A stretch of DNA of 48,729 nt from Bacteriovorax stolpii (GCA_945860895.1 CAMASK010000014.1:1-48729); one strand, 5' to 3'. Shown: positions 40,025 through 48,721, counted from the first letter of the stretch. Translations and numbers: made by a program. Notes: generated by a model from the sequence alone, not told the origin.

Positions 40025-41977
40025 TTACCAACCAACTGGAGAGTTAAAGTGGCTTGAGCTACCAAATGAATAGCCAGCATAGGTAGTTACATTGGAATTT
40101 ACCGATGAATAAGGCCGTAGTCCTGGGCCAGGAGAGTAGCTGCCGTAACCAGCGGCCATATATGGTCCCATAATTTTTTGAGAGATATCCTGGGGCTGTT
40201 GATTAATCATTGGAGCATACGGGTATATTGGTGCGTAAGGATTTGTGTTGTACTGCTGAGGTGGTTTTCTATAATAATTGGCCACAGTCAGACCAACTGA
40301 TTTCAAGAAATCTCCAATCGCTTCACCGTTTCCAGGTCCCTGGGGGTTCAAATTAGCGTTATCTACCAGATTAGTTGCAATAGAAGTTTTTTTCTTTTTA
40401 AGTCCTTCTTCGTATAGAACACACAGTTCATCGGTATGTGGTACTTTTTCGCTTCGCTCAGCACATACACCTGAAATATCTGTCTCAGCTTCTGATCTGG
40501 CAAATAAATGTAACACATCACCAGCATCTCCAGACAGGGTAACGACTTCGCGGGAAATGGTTCCTACATCCTGAGAACATTCTCCGATGTTAGATTCTCC
40601 AGCTGACATACATTCGTTTGATTCGAGCTGCTCGAGAGCAAAATTTCGAAGAACAGTCAGACCTGGATTTGCCAAGAGAAGTTTTGCGCGCATAGCACTC
40701 AGGGTATTGGCCTTATTCACCAGAGCTGCCATGTTTTTTGTAATCATTCCTTCACATTTGGCGGGATATTCAAGACTCTCATCAGGAATACAATCTTTAA
40801 GCAATTCATCGAGCTTTGCCACATGAGCTTCTCCATAGGCAAATTCCTGGTTATAATCATTCAGCATTGCTTGAGTTTCATTTAGCCCAGAAATCTTTGA
40901 TAGTGGCTCGATGCATTCAGAAATGGAAATTGACAGCTCTTTGGCCTGAGAGCATTTATCTTTTAAGTCTTCTGGAATTTTGTCTGCATTGTTAAAAAGA
41001 ACAAGCGATAACTTACTCTTCATTTCAAATTGTTGTCTTTTTTTGAGATCATTTAAAAGAGAAGAGAACTTTGCCGGAATTTCCTGTGCCCCGACTAATT
41101 CCTCAGAGTCTTTTAAATCTTTCATAGAGGATTTAATATCTTTTAGAAAATCAAATTTAGTGCTGTTTGAGAGTGGGGGCAGCTCTTTTAGTTTTTGTAA
41201 ATCGGCTTTTGAGAAAAGACCATTCTCACTTACTTTTACCTCATGAGCGAGCTGATTAAAGGAATATTTTTCCTTACCCTTTTTTATCCCTAGGGCGTCA
41301 CTCAATTCATTAACCTGACGTTTGTTAAATTTACGTGAAGTTTCACTTCCTAATTTTACAAAACCATTTATTTCTTCAAAAACATCCTGGGTCAGGACAA
41401 ATCCCTTCATACAGACGCTATCCCCAGGAATCGGATTGGCCTTACAAAATTTTTCAATCAATTTCGCAAACGAGCTTAGGCTCTCCCATTCTTTTGGATC
41501 TGCCTTCACTAATTCAGAAAGAATATTTTTTGAATCTCCATTATTTGTTCCAAGGAATAATTCCAGAGACTGAGCAACAGCGAGGTTTTTCATAAATTTA
41601 TTAGTAGCTTCTTTGGCCACCTCAGGATTAGTGAATTTTTTCAAAGTCACTACACCTTGATTAATATCATTTTTTAGACCCGCTATTCCATTTAGAAGAG
41701 CAATTTCATTTTCAATGGATTTAAGTTGGGCGTCGATTGAGGATAAATCTTTACAACGGTAGTCCCATTCATCTTCTTTATTAAAACCAACTTGACCATC
41801 AGGGAGGCCAAAATCTTTTGCAGTCATTTCACTGCAATTATATTCCGGAGCCTTAAAACGCTGCTGCTCCATTTTGTCTTCTAGCACATTTGCGATTTTT
41901 TTTAATCTGGCGCAATCCGGAGCATCTGCATAAACGGATAAAAAGGGAGCGGCCAAAAAAAGAAGTAGGTAGCGCAT
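40025..41977 (-). CDS. Large exported helical protein (650 aa) with Pro/Tyr/Gly-rich tail
   Basis: Family not recognised. ATG 41977 opens a signal peptide (MRYLLLFLAAPFLSVYA) with AAGGA upstream; the frame continues to 42010 but that part overlaps the promoter. The mature protein is mostly helical, Lys/Glu/Leu-rich and probably coiled-coil, with Cys in pairs spread along it (e.g. YNCSEM, YRCKDL, KFCKAN, SVCMKG). The last ~85 residues switch to low complexity: YRKPPQQYNTNPYAPIYPYA, then GPYMAAGYGSYSPGPGLRPY and a Ser/Gly end. Such tails occur in surface or matrix proteins. It lies just upstream of the giant lipoprotein on the same strand but with separate promoters. Confidence 0.78.
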   Translation of the reverse strand: MRYLLLFLAAPFLSVYADAPDCARLKKIANVLEDKMEQQRFKAPEYNCSEMTAKDFGLPDGQVGFNKEDEWDYRCKDLSSIDAQLKSIENEIALLNGIAGLKNDINQGVVTLKKFTNPEVAKEATNKFMKNLAVAQSLELFLGTNNGDSKNILSELVKADPKEWESLSSFAKLIEKFCKANPIPGDSVCMKGFVLTQDVFEEINGFVKLGSETSRKFNKRQVNELSDALGIKKGKEKYSFNQLAHEVKVSENGLFSKADLQKLKELPPLSNSTKFDFLKDIKSSMKDLKDSEELVGAQEIPAKFSSLLNDLKKRQQFEMKSKLSLVLFNNADKIPEDLKDKCSQAKELSISISECIEPLSKISGLNETQAMLNDYNQEFAYGEAHVAKLDELLKDCIPDESLEYPAKCEGMITKNMAALVNKANTLSAMRAKLLLANPGLTVLRNFALEQLESNECMSAGESNIGECSQDVGTISREVVTLSGDAGDVLHLFARSEAETDISGVCAERSEKVPHTDELCVLYEEGLKKKKTSIATNLVDNANLNPQGPGNGEAIGDFLKSVGLTVANYYRKPPQQYNTNPYAPIYPYAPMINQQPQDISQKIMGPYMAAGYGSYSPGPGLRPYSSVNSNVTTYAGYSFGSSSHFNSPVGW

Positions 41978-41999
41978 AATCCTTATTTTCGGACGCTTT

Positions 42000-42029
42000 A
42001 GTCTAAACATTTAGAACTTTAGTTGTTAA
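42000..42029 (-). promoter_or_regulatory. Promoter of the 650-residue exported protein
   Basis: On the minus strand, TTAACA (42029-42024), an 18-nt spacer and TAGACT (42005-42000) predict a start near 41993, 16 nt before ATG 41977, leaving just room for the ribosome-binding site. Confidence 0.45.
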
Positions 42030-42044
42030 GTCAGTGATTTTTTT

Positions 42045-43139
42045 CTAACCGTGGCCAGAACTCATGAAAACTTCATCATAATTGATGAATTTCTGGGACT
42101 CCCCCAAGGATAGAAAGTAGTCCTCAGTGAGTTTCATGGTGTCCTCTAAAACTTGGCAGTTAAAGATTTGGGATCTAAAAGCGGCGGCATGAGGAAAGCC
42201 GGCAGCAAACCAGACAATCAGCTTTCTCATCTGGACAAGGTGGGCTCGCTCTTCGGTAAAGGTTTGCGTGATGTATGTATGAAGTCTTTGAACTACTTCC
42301 CAATAATCCTTGCCAATGAAAATAGATCGCTTTTGAGTAGCGTAATTAGGGTCAAGAGATTCAAGAAAAATAAAAGGATTTCTTAAAGCACCACGGGCAA
42401 TCATCAAAGCATCACAGTTTGTTTTTTGTAAGCGTTCAGACACTCCAAAAGGATGATGGAGATCGCCATTACCAATGAGTGGTAATTTCTTCGTTTCATT
42501 TAAAGATTCTATAAAATCCCAATCAGCTAGACCGGTATACTGTTGATTGCGGGTGCGACCATGTATGGCCACCCACTCGATGCCACTTTCATGGGCTATT
42601 TTTAAAATTTCGGCAGCATTAAGAGAATTCGAATCCCATCCTGTTCTGATTTTAATGGACAAGGGAATTTTCATTCCACTGCGCATTTTCTCAAACATAG
42701 GAGCTAGATTTTTGACTTCTCTCATCAAGGCCGAACCGCCACCTTTGGTGACAACTTTTGAGACAGGACAACCCATATTGATGTCGAGAAATTTGGGTCC
42801 ATAACTTTCTGCCACCTCAGCGGCCCGGGCCATGGCTTCTGAATCTTCGCCAAAAAGCTGAATACCAACGTTTTTTTCCATTGGATCAATTTTGAGCATT
42901 TCTAAAGTTTTTTGGTTCCCATAATTAATGCCATGACATGAAATGAGCTCAGAAACTGTTCCGCCGGCCCCTAAATCTTCCATTAAAAGTCTATAAGGAA
43001 GATTACAAATTCCGGCCATGGGCGCCAAAAGTAAACGGGATGAAAAACCAATTTTCCCTAAGTTCATAGGCTTAGCAAGAGATTGAAACTTCTCAATCTT
43101 AGATGTGAGCTCTAGGCTAAAAGGAGTAAGTATTTTCAT
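42045..43139 (-). CDS. dus: tRNA-dihydrouridine synthase (DusB-like)
   Basis: A 364-residue flavoenzyme of the Dus family: LAPMAGICNLPYRLL, DINMGCPVSKVV with the conserved Cys that protonates uridine, IKIRTGWDSNSLNA, AIHGRTRNQQYTG, IGNGDLHHP and MIARGALRNP for FMN binding. It reduces specific uridines in tRNA D-loops using NADPH and FMN. The length is slightly above the usual 310-340 because of a 25-residue N-terminal extension; an internal ATG at 43067 would remove it, and neither start has a good ribosome-binding site. A single gene, divergent from the next. Confidence 0.94.
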   Translation of the reverse strand: MKILTPFSLELTSKIEKFQSLAKPMNLGKIGFSSRLLLAPMAGICNLPYRLLMEDLGAGGTVSELISCHGINYGNQKTLEMLKIDPMEKNVGIQLFGEDSEAMARAAEVAESYGPKFLDINMGCPVSKVVTKGGGSALMREVKNLAPMFEKMRSGMKIPLSIKIRTGWDSNSLNAAEILKIAHESGIEWVAIHGRTRNQQYTGLADWDFIESLNETKKLPLIGNGDLHHPFGVSERLQKTNCDALMIARGALRNPFIFLESLDPNYATQKRSIFIGKDYWEVVQRLHTYITQTFTEERAHLVQMRKLIVWFAAGFPHAAAFRSQIFNCQVLEDTMKLTEDYFLSLGESQKFINYDEVFMSSGHG

Positions 43140-43270
43140 GGCATACTTTTAAACGATGAAAATTGAAGATGCAAACAGTTAAATAGATTTTTCATAGGAG
43201 ATGCTTGTCGATTAAGGTGATTCGGAATACTGTTTGGGCTATGTCTATTAATCTGTTTTCAAGGGATTAT

Positions 43271-43666
43271 ATGAAATTTATTTCTTTAATTGTTTTGTTC
43301 TTATCTTTTTCTGCTCTGGCCGACGAAACTTGTATCTCTCATCCATTTAATTTCAGAATTACTAGAAGCTACATTGAAGTAACTGGTCCTGGTGATGATT
43401 TGAGAATTTCTTATGACCAAGTCCGCACTTTAAGCCGCCGAAGCTCTGCTGATTTTAAAAAATTAATTAAAACTCTTTCAAATACTGTTAATACTGAAGA
43501 CGTTTTAACCACCGACGAAGCTTCTGAAATTGAGCGTTTTTCTCTTACAGTAGCTGATGGGCATGAGGAACTTTTAAGCGTGATGTATGCAAAAGCTTAC
43601 AATAAATTCGGCATGATTGTGGCCCGCTTTATGACCAGCGCTGGTAATACTTACCGTTGTCAGTAG
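43271..43666 (+). CDS. Small exported protein of unknown function (131 aa)
   Basis: ATG 43271 follows AAGGGA and opens a signal peptide (MKFISLIVLFLSFSALA). The mature part has two Cys, one at the start (DETCISHPF) and one two residues from the end (YRCQ), likely forming one disulfide. RRSSADFKKLIKTL is the most basic stretch. No family recognised. The 3' end overlaps the HAD gene by 10 nt. Confidence 0.68.
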   Translation: MKFISLIVLFLSFSALADETCISHPFNFRITRSYIEVTGPGDDLRISYDQVRTLSRRSSADFKKLIKTLSNTVNTEDVLTTDEASEIERFSLTVADGHEELLSVMYAKAYNKFGMIVARFMTSAGNTYRCQ

Positions 43667-44136
43667 AGATTACTAAACATATTATTTTTGACTGTGACGG
43701 TACTCTCATTGATACCTCACAGTTTAACTATCGATTATATCCAGGCATTAAAGAGCTACTTCTTTCTCTGAGACTTGAAAGTAAGCTTTACGTCTGGACC
43801 GCTAGAGATAGAATTTCGACAATTAAAATTTTGCAGTCCCAGGGCGTTTATCAATTATTCGAAAACCTCTGCACTTTAGATGACGCTCTTCCTAAGCCTC
43901 ACATGAGTGGGTTAGTAGAGTTAGTTGGAAACTCAGATAAGTCTCACATTTGCATTATCGGCGATACCATTCATGATATTCTTGGGGCCAAAAACTTTGG
44001 CATTAAGAGTATTGGAGCCATTTGGAATAAAAATGCCAACGCTAGTGTAATGAAAGAAAGTGGGGCTACATTTATCGCTACTTCTCCAGAACAGTGCCTT
44101 TCTTGGATTAGAGAAAATATTATTTCCCCATGTTGA
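43657..44136 (+). CDS. HAD-superfamily hydrolase (phosphoglycolate phosphatase-like)
   Basis: A 159-residue HAD phosphatase: IIFDCDGTLIDTS with nucleophile Asp12 and acid Asp14, VWTARDR (motif II Thr), LPKPHMSGL (motif III Lys) and IIGDTIHDILGAKNFGI (motif IV). The cap is minimal. The only reasonable start is TTG 43657, inside the end of the preceding gene, without a clear ribosome-binding site, so translation is probably coupled. It hydrolyses a small phosphate ester; the substrate is unknown. Confidence 0.87.
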   Translation: MSVEITKHIIFDCDGTLIDTSQFNYRLYPGIKELLLSLRLESKLYVWTARDRISTIKILQSQGVYQLFENLCTLDDALPKPHMSGLVELVGNSDKSHICIIGDTIHDILGAKNFGIKSIGAIWNKNANASVMKESGATFIATSPEQCLSWIRENIISPC

Positions 44137-44196
44137 CACTTCGCGTTTCCTTGAATTTGTTGTAAGCTCAGGTAGTTAAAAATTAGAGGAGTCTAT

Positions 44197-45636
44197 ATGT
44201 TTGATAATTTGAGCGAAAAGTTTTCAGATGCCTTTCGCAGTCTTCGTGGAAAAAACAAAATCTCCGAAGAAAATATTGAAGAAACTCTCAAGGGTGTAAA
44301 GACAGCCTTACTTGAGGCCGATGTAAATTTTAAAGTTGTTAAAGAGTTTATTGAAAAAGTTAAGTCACAGGCTCTTGGAGGAAAAGTTCTTCGTGGTGTA
44401 GAGCCAGGTCAGCAGTTTGTTAAAATCATGCATGATGAATTAGCGGCTTTGATGGGTAAAGAAAATGAAGAACTAAATCTTAATCGTCCTCCAGTTATCC
44501 CAATTCTCATTGTTGGTCTCAACGGTGCTGGTAAAACCACTTTCGCTGGAAAACTTGCTTTATATCTTCGTACTAAAAATAAAAAAGATGTTTATTTAAT
44601 TCCGGCAGATAATTTTCGACCGGCGGCCAAAGATCAATTAATCACTCATGCCAGAAATTTGGGTGTGGATTTCTTCGATTCAGACCTGAGCATGAAGCCA
44701 GTAGATATTGTCCGCGCTGGATTAGCTGAAGCCAGAAAACTTCATAAAGAAATTGCCATCATTGATACTGCTGGTCGTTTGCAGATTGATGAAGAGTTGA
44801 TGAGTCAGTTGGTAGATGTTCGTAAATCACTGGATAATCCCGAAGTTTTAATGGTTGCCGATGCAATGACCGGCCAGGAAGCTGTCAATGTGGCCAAGGT
44901 CTTCCACGAGAAAGTGGGACTTACTGGTGTGGTTCTTTCCAAAATGGATTCCGACGCCCGAGGTGGTGCGGCCCTTTCCATTCGTTATGTAACTGGTGTG
45001 CCGATTAAGTTTATTTCCATTGGTGAGAAGATGAAGGATTTGGATGCCTTTCATCCGGATCGCCTTGCCAAGCGTATTCTTGATATGGGTGATGTTCTCA
45101 GTCTGGTCGAAAAAGCTGAAGAAGCTATCAACCAGGACGAGGCCATGGGTATGATGGCCAACCTTGAGAAGGGAAAATTCACTATAAATGACTTCGTAAA
45201 ACAAATGGAAACGATTAATCGACTTGGATCGTTTGGATCAATTTTAAAAATGATTCCAGGAATGGGTGGGGCCCTTAGACAGATGGGAGACTTATCTGAG
45301 GCCGAAGGTGAGATGAAAAAAATGAAAGTTATCATCAATTCCATGACAAAAAAAGAACGGGAAGATGTTGATCTCATCGATGGTTCTCGAAGAAAGCGTA
45401 TTGCCACCGGCGCTGGACGCTCTGTCCAGGAAGTGAATCAATTTATCGAAAAATTTGGGCAAATGCGTCAAATGATGGTGGGGATGATGGGCATGATGAA
45501 AGGTGGTGGATTTCCAAATATACCCGGAATGGGACCAGTTAAAGGTTTCCGACAGGCCGCACAGGCTCAACAGCCTTTCGGTGAACCCAAGGTCAAAGGT
45601 GCAAAAAACAGCAAGTTTGGTAAAAAGTATTTCTGA
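44197..45636 (+). CDS. ffh: Signal recognition particle protein Ffh
   Basis: A 479-residue SRP54 GTPase. N domain; G domain with VGLNGAGKTTFAGKLA, DNFRPAAKDQL, IDTAGRLQ and LSKMDSDARGGAAL; and methionine-rich M domain from about residue 320 (IPGMGGALRQM, RRKRIATGAGRSVQEVNQF, MMVGMMGMMKGGGFPN). With 4.5S RNA it targets nascent membrane proteins to FtsY. GAGGAG precedes the start. It is followed by the rpsP operon, which has its own promoter. Confidence 0.97.
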   Translation: MFDNLSEKFSDAFRSLRGKNKISEENIEETLKGVKTALLEADVNFKVVKEFIEKVKSQALGGKVLRGVEPGQQFVKIMHDELAALMGKENEELNLNRPPVIPILIVGLNGAGKTTFAGKLALYLRTKNKKDVYLIPADNFRPAAKDQLITHARNLGVDFFDSDLSMKPVDIVRAGLAEARKLHKEIAIIDTAGRLQIDEELMSQLVDVRKSLDNPEVLMVADAMTGQEAVNVAKVFHEKVGLTGVVLSKMDSDARGGAALSIRYVTGVPIKFISIGEKMKDLDAFHPDRLAKRILDMGDVLSLVEKAEEAINQDEAMGMMANLEKGKFTINDFVKQMETINRLGSFGSILKMIPGMGGALRQMGDLSEAEGEMKKMKVIINSMTKKEREDVDLIDGSRRKRIATGAGRSVQEVNQFIEKFGQMRQMMVGMMGMMKGGGFPNIPGMGPVKGFRQAAQAQQPFGEPKVKGAKNSKFGKKYF

Positions 45637-45654
45637 AGGAGCTAAGTCATTGGT

Positions 45655-45683
45655 TTGACTTTACCCGTCAGATGAAATATAAA
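45655..45683 (+). promoter_or_regulatory. Promoter of the rpsP-khpA-rimM-trmD-rplS operon
   Basis: TTGACT (45655-45660), a 17-nt spacer and TATAAA (45678-45683), just after the ffh stop. The predicted start near 45690 gives a leader of about 32 nt with GAGGAG before rpsP. Confidence 0.7.
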
Positions 45684-45721
45684 GTTTAAAAATTTTTTGT
45701 GTACTCTAGAGGAGAATCCCA

Positions 45722-45964
45722 ATGGTAAAAATTAGAATGGCCCGTGGCGGTCGTAAAAACCGTCCTGTTTATACAATCGTAGCTACAAACTCTCGTAGCC
45801 CGCGTGATGGCCAATTCCTTGAAAAATTAGGTCAATACGATCCAAAAGCCACTGAAGCTATTAAGTTCGTAAATGTTGATGGCATCAAAACTTGGCTCTC
45901 AAAAGGGGCACAACTTTCTGATACTGTAAGAACATTGCTCAAAAACAACAATATCAAGTTATAA
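45722..45964 (+). CDS. rpsP: 30S ribosomal protein S16
   Basis: An 80-residue S16: VKIRMARGGRKNRPVYTIVA, then SPRDGQFLEKLGQYDP, and GIKTWLSKGAQLSDTVRTLL. Length and motifs are normal. It opens the conserved rpsP-khpA-rimM-trmD-rplS cluster. GAGGAG lies upstream. Confidence 0.98.
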   Translation: MVKIRMARGGRKNRPVYTIVATNSRSPRDGQFLEKLGQYDPKATEAIKFVNVDGIKTWLSKGAQLSDTVRTLLKNNNIKL

Positions 45965-46004
45965 TACTTTTAGCCTCGGATGAACCGGGGATAAAGCAGG
46001 TGTT

Positions 46005-46247
46005 ATGAGCAGCGAATTAAAGGTCTTGATTGAGTATCTCGCTAAGGCTCTTGTGGACATGCCAGATAATGTGGAAGTTAACGAGATCGTAGGTGAACAA
46101 ACTACTGTCATTGAACTCAAAGTCGATAAATCGGATTTGGGTAAAGTGATCGGTAAGCAAGGTAGAACGGCTAGAGCATTAAGAACAATTCTCAATGCCG
46201 CATCCACCAAGCTGAGAAAAAGATCAGTACTCGAAATTATCGAGTAA
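46005..46247 (+). CDS. khpA: KhpA-type KH-domain RNA-binding protein
   Basis: An 80-residue single KH domain (YlqC/KhpA): [18 protein letters not shown], then [20 protein letters not shown] with the GKQG RNA-binding loop. KhpA binds many RNAs, often as a partner of KhpB/EloR. It occupies the usual place between rpsP and rimM. A small stem, CCTCGG with CCGGGG (45975-45989), lies between rpsP and this gene. Confidence 0.94.
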   Translation: MSSELKVLIEYLAKALVDMPDNVEVNEIVGEQTTVIELKVDKSDLGKVIGKQGRTARALRTILNAASTKLRKRSVLEIIE

Positions 46248-46273
46248 GCTTTTACTAATTTTTTTTTAAACGA

Positions 46274-46312
46274 CCCCAACTAATCGATTGCTTTCAATCT
46301 GATAGGTTGGGG
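46274..46312 (+). promoter_or_regulatory. Terminator-like hairpin before rimM (possible attenuator)
   Basis: CCCCAAC (46274-46280) pairs with GTTGGGG (46306-46312), with an inner stem GATTG-CTTT-CAATC (46286-46299), followed by TTTCTTATTTAT. It stands inside the operon, 12 nt before ATG 46325, and its 3' arm contains the only G-rich ribosome-binding sequence for rimM, so it may reduce transcription or translation of the downstream genes. Confidence 0.55.
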
Positions 46313-46324
46313 TTTCTTATTTAT

Positions 46325-46867
46325 ATGGCCAAAGAAAAACCAAAGATGATTAAAATTGCCAGCGCCTTTCATCCTCATGGGATTAAAGGTGACGTAGAGC
46401 TACGTCTTTTAAATGACGATGTAGAGTCTAGTATTCTCAATGAAGGCATGAGCGTTTATCTCTATCCTGCCTCTGAAAAATCCCAAATCTCCAAAGCCTA
46501 CGAAGAGTGGAAAATCCTAAAACTACGTTTTGGAAATAAAGTCATTTGTACTTTTGATGGAATGAAAGACCGCACTCATCTGGAAACGTTACTCCCATTT
46601 GAAATTTATCTCCCTCGTGAGGCATTTCCAGAAACTGGTAGCGATGAAGTTTATCTCATAGATTTGATTGATATGGATGTGGTGAGTGAAACGGGTGAAA
46701 AGTTAGGCTGCCTTGTGAGTTTTTCCGACAATGGAATGCAGTATCTTTTTGATATACGTTTAAATGATGGCTCTCAAATCACTCTTCCTTACGTGGATGC
46801 TTTTTTTCCTAAAATTGATATGGAGAAAAAATACATCATAATGATTTCTCCTGAGTATACAGAGTGA
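46325..46867 (+). CDS. rimM: Ribosome maturation factor RimM
   Basis: A 180-residue RimM: KIASAFHPHGIKGDVELRLL (N-terminal domain start), VICTFDGMKDRTHLETLLPF, EVYLIDLIDMDVVSETGEKLG, and the C-terminal PRC-barrel with LPYVDAFFPKIDMEKK. It binds S19 and helps 30S head assembly. ATG 46325 is chosen; TTG 46307 lies in the hairpin and ATG 46346 would also keep the domain. The stop overlaps trmD as GTGA. Confidence 0.92.
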   Translation: MAKEKPKMIKIASAFHPHGIKGDVELRLLNDDVESSILNEGMSVYLYPASEKSQISKAYEEWKILKLRFGNKVICTFDGMKDRTHLETLLPFEIYLPREAFPETGSDEVYLIDLIDMDVVSETGEKLGCLVSFSDNGMQYLFDIRLNDGSQITLPYVDAFFPKIDMEKKYIIMISPEYTE

Positions 46868-47601
46868 TTAAGCGCATCTGGATTCTGACTTTATTTCCTG
46901 AGATGTTTAAACCTTTCCTTGAGTGTGGGATTGCGGGGCAGGCATTTCGTGGTGAGCGCAGTGATAGCATTAAGTTTGAAATGCTTTTTGTGAATATTCG
47001 CGATTATTCTCAAAATAAATATAAAAGTGTTGATGATTCTCCCTTTGGTGGTGGACCAGGTATGGTGATGCGGGCGGATGTTTTGAAAGAAGCATTGGTG
47101 AAAGGGGTTCAAGAGGCTGGTGGGTATGACTCGCTTGATAATCTCCACGTTATTTACGCTGCCCCCAGAGGGAAGGTTTGGAATAATAAAATAGCTAGAG
47201 AGTTTGGCATAAATATTTTAGGGTCCAATGAACAGGACGTTGTCCTGATTGCCGGTAGATATGAGGGCATCGATGAAAGATTTCTATCTAAGTATGTGGA
47301 TGACTTCTTTTCCATCGGAGATTATGTTTTGACTGGTGGAGAAATTGCCATCATGGCGATGTTGGATTCTGCCGTACGTTTTGTTCCAGGAATTTTAGGT
47401 AACAAATTATCTGCCGCGGATGATTCTTTCGAAGATGGACTAATCGAATCCCCTCAATATACCAAGCCTCGGGATTTTGAAGGAATGGAAGTTCCGCAGA
47501 TATTACTGGATGGCCATCATAAAAAAATTCAAGAATGGCAGCATCAACAAAAATTAATGATGACTCAGAAATGGCGACCTGATCTTCTCATATTTAAGTG
47601 A
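46864..47601 (+). CDS. trmD: tRNA (guanine37-N1)-methyltransferase
   Basis: A 245-residue SPOUT knot methyltransferase: LTLFPEMFKPFLECGI, DDSPFGGGPGMVMRAD, IAGRYEGIDERFL, and SIGDYVLTGGEIAIMAMLDS with the knot and SAM-binding residues. It methylates G37 next to the anticodon, preventing frameshifts. GTG 46864 is used, overlapping the rimM stop. The C-terminal helix (HHKKIQEWQHQQKLMMTQK) has the usual length. Confidence 0.97.
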   Translation: MIKRIWILTLFPEMFKPFLECGIAGQAFRGERSDSIKFEMLFVNIRDYSQNKYKSVDDSPFGGGPGMVMRADVLKEALVKGVQEAGGYDSLDNLHVIYAAPRGKVWNNKIAREFGINILGSNEQDVVLIAGRYEGIDERFLSKYVDDFFSIGDYVLTGGEIAIMAMLDSAVRFVPGILGNKLSAADDSFEDGLIESPQYTKPRDFEGMEVPQILLDGHHKKIQEWQHQQKLMMTQKWRPDLLIFK

Positions 47602-47654
47602 GCTCTTTTTTTAATACTAATTGTCACAGGCCCAGAGTTTAGATAAATAAGGGC

Positions 47655-48236
47655 ATGTTTAAGTCATTACCTACACCTTGTTATATTGGTCTCGTGCATG
47701 GTCCTGTGCTTTCAAAAGAGGGCAAGGAAATCACCACTTCCGTTACGAACTTAGATATTCATGACATTGCGCGCACGGCACGGACTTTTGGATTCAAAAA
47801 ATATTTTTTAGTCACTCCCATAAAAAATCAGCAGTCTATGGTGAAGAAAATTTTAGGATTTTGGGAAGCGGATTCCGGACTGATTTACAATCCTGATCGT
47901 AAAAATGCCCTGGCCGAAGCCGAGGTTATTGATTCTATTGAGCTCGCCATTCAGGAAATTACTCGCATAGAAGGCAGGAAGCCATGCGTTGTAGTTACCG
48001 GTGCAAATTTCAAAACTTATGATGGAAAAGAAAAAGAACTACTGCAAAAGATTCAAGTTGACGGAACGCCTATGTTCTTGTTATTTGGTACAGGATGGGG
48101 ATTAACCGCTTCCGTAACTGAACAAGCCGATTTTCGGCTAGAGCCAATATTTGGCATAGCAAATGACGGATATAATCATTTGTCTGTTCGATCAGCGGTC
48201 GCAATTTATTGTGACCGGCTTGCGAGAAGCCTCTGA
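47655..48236 (+). CDS. TM1570-type SPOUT RNA methyltransferase
   Basis: A 193-residue knotted methyltransferase of the type found next to trmD in Thermotoga (TM1570) and several other phyla (Methyltrn_RNA_4): YIGLVHGPVLSKEGKEI at the start, TNLDIHDIARTARTFGFKKYF, FLLFGTGWGLT for the SAM-binding knot, and GYNHLSVRSAVAIYCDRL at the end. The target nucleotide is not known to me. AAGGG precedes ATG 47655. It lies between trmD and rplS in the ribosomal operon. Confidence 0.88.
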   Translation: MFKSLPTPCYIGLVHGPVLSKEGKEITTSVTNLDIHDIARTARTFGFKKYFLVTPIKNQQSMVKKILGFWEADSGLIYNPDRKNALAEAEVIDSIELAIQEITRIEGRKPCVVVTGANFKTYDGKEKELLQKIQVDGTPMFLLFGTGWGLTASVTEQADFRLEPIFGIANDGYNHLSVRSAVAIYCDRLARSL

Positions 48237-48251
48237 CCCTCTAATATTTTC

Positions 48252-48286
48252 CCTTCCCTCTGGCCACATGTTGCGCGAATGGAAGG
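48252..48286 (+). promoter_or_regulatory. Leader stem before rplS
   Basis: CCTTCC (48252-48257) pairs with GGAAGG (48281-48286) around a 23-nt loop in the 71-nt gap before rplS. It may be an L19 leader element, but the loop shows no convincing inner structure. Confidence 0.3.
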
Positions 48287-48307
48287 CTTCGTCATAGAGA
48301 GGACGTT

Positions 48308-48670
48308 ATGAATTTAGTTGATTTAGTAGAGAAGAAGTATGCCAACCCGAATGCTGCAAAATTTGCGGCTTTCAAAACTGGTGACACGATTGAAGTAGCC
48401 GTTCGTATTAAAGAAGGTGAAAAAACTCGTATTCAAAATTTCCAAGGTACTTGCATTGCTATGAAGCACCCTGGACAAATGAATGGTCACTTCCGCGTTC
48501 GTAAGATTTCTGACGGCGTGGGCGTTGAGCGTGTTTTCCCATTCCATTCTCCAGCAGTTGAAGGTGTGAAAATTATCATCAAAGGTAAATCACGTCGCGC
48601 TAAGCACAACTACTTAAGAACTAGAACTGGTAAAGCTGCTCGTATTGCTATTGATTACAATCGCGAATAA
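48308..48670 (+). CDS. rplS: 50S ribosomal protein L19
   Basis: A 120-residue L19: KFAAFKTGDTIEVAVRIKEG, RIQNFQGTCIAMKHPG, FRVRKISDGVGVERVFPFHS and RRAKHNYLRTRTGKAARI. Normal length. The last gene of the rpsP operon, with GAGAGGAC upstream and a strong terminator downstream. Confidence 0.98.
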   Translation: MNLVDLVEKKYANPNAAKFAAFKTGDTIEVAVRIKEGEKTRIQNFQGTCIAMKHPGQMNGHFRVRKISDGVGVERVFPFHSPAVEGVKIIIKGKSRRAKHNYLRTRTGKAARIAIDYNRE

Positions 48671-48691
48671 TCTCGAGACAAAGTAAAAGAG

Positions 48692-48721
48692 AAGGGCCTC
48701 GAAAGAGGCCCTTTTTTTTTT
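48692..48721 (+). terminator. Terminator of the rpsP-rplS operon
   Basis: A perfect 9-bp stem (AAGGGCCTC 48692-48700, GAGGCCCTT 48705-48713) with a GAAA tetraloop, followed by a run of T to 48721. Confidence 0.96.

Noticed and set aside
45975-45989. Stem CCTCGG/CCGGGG between rpsP and khpA as a terminator
   Set aside because: It is short, has no T-run, and lies in a conserved operon; at most an mRNA processing or stability element.
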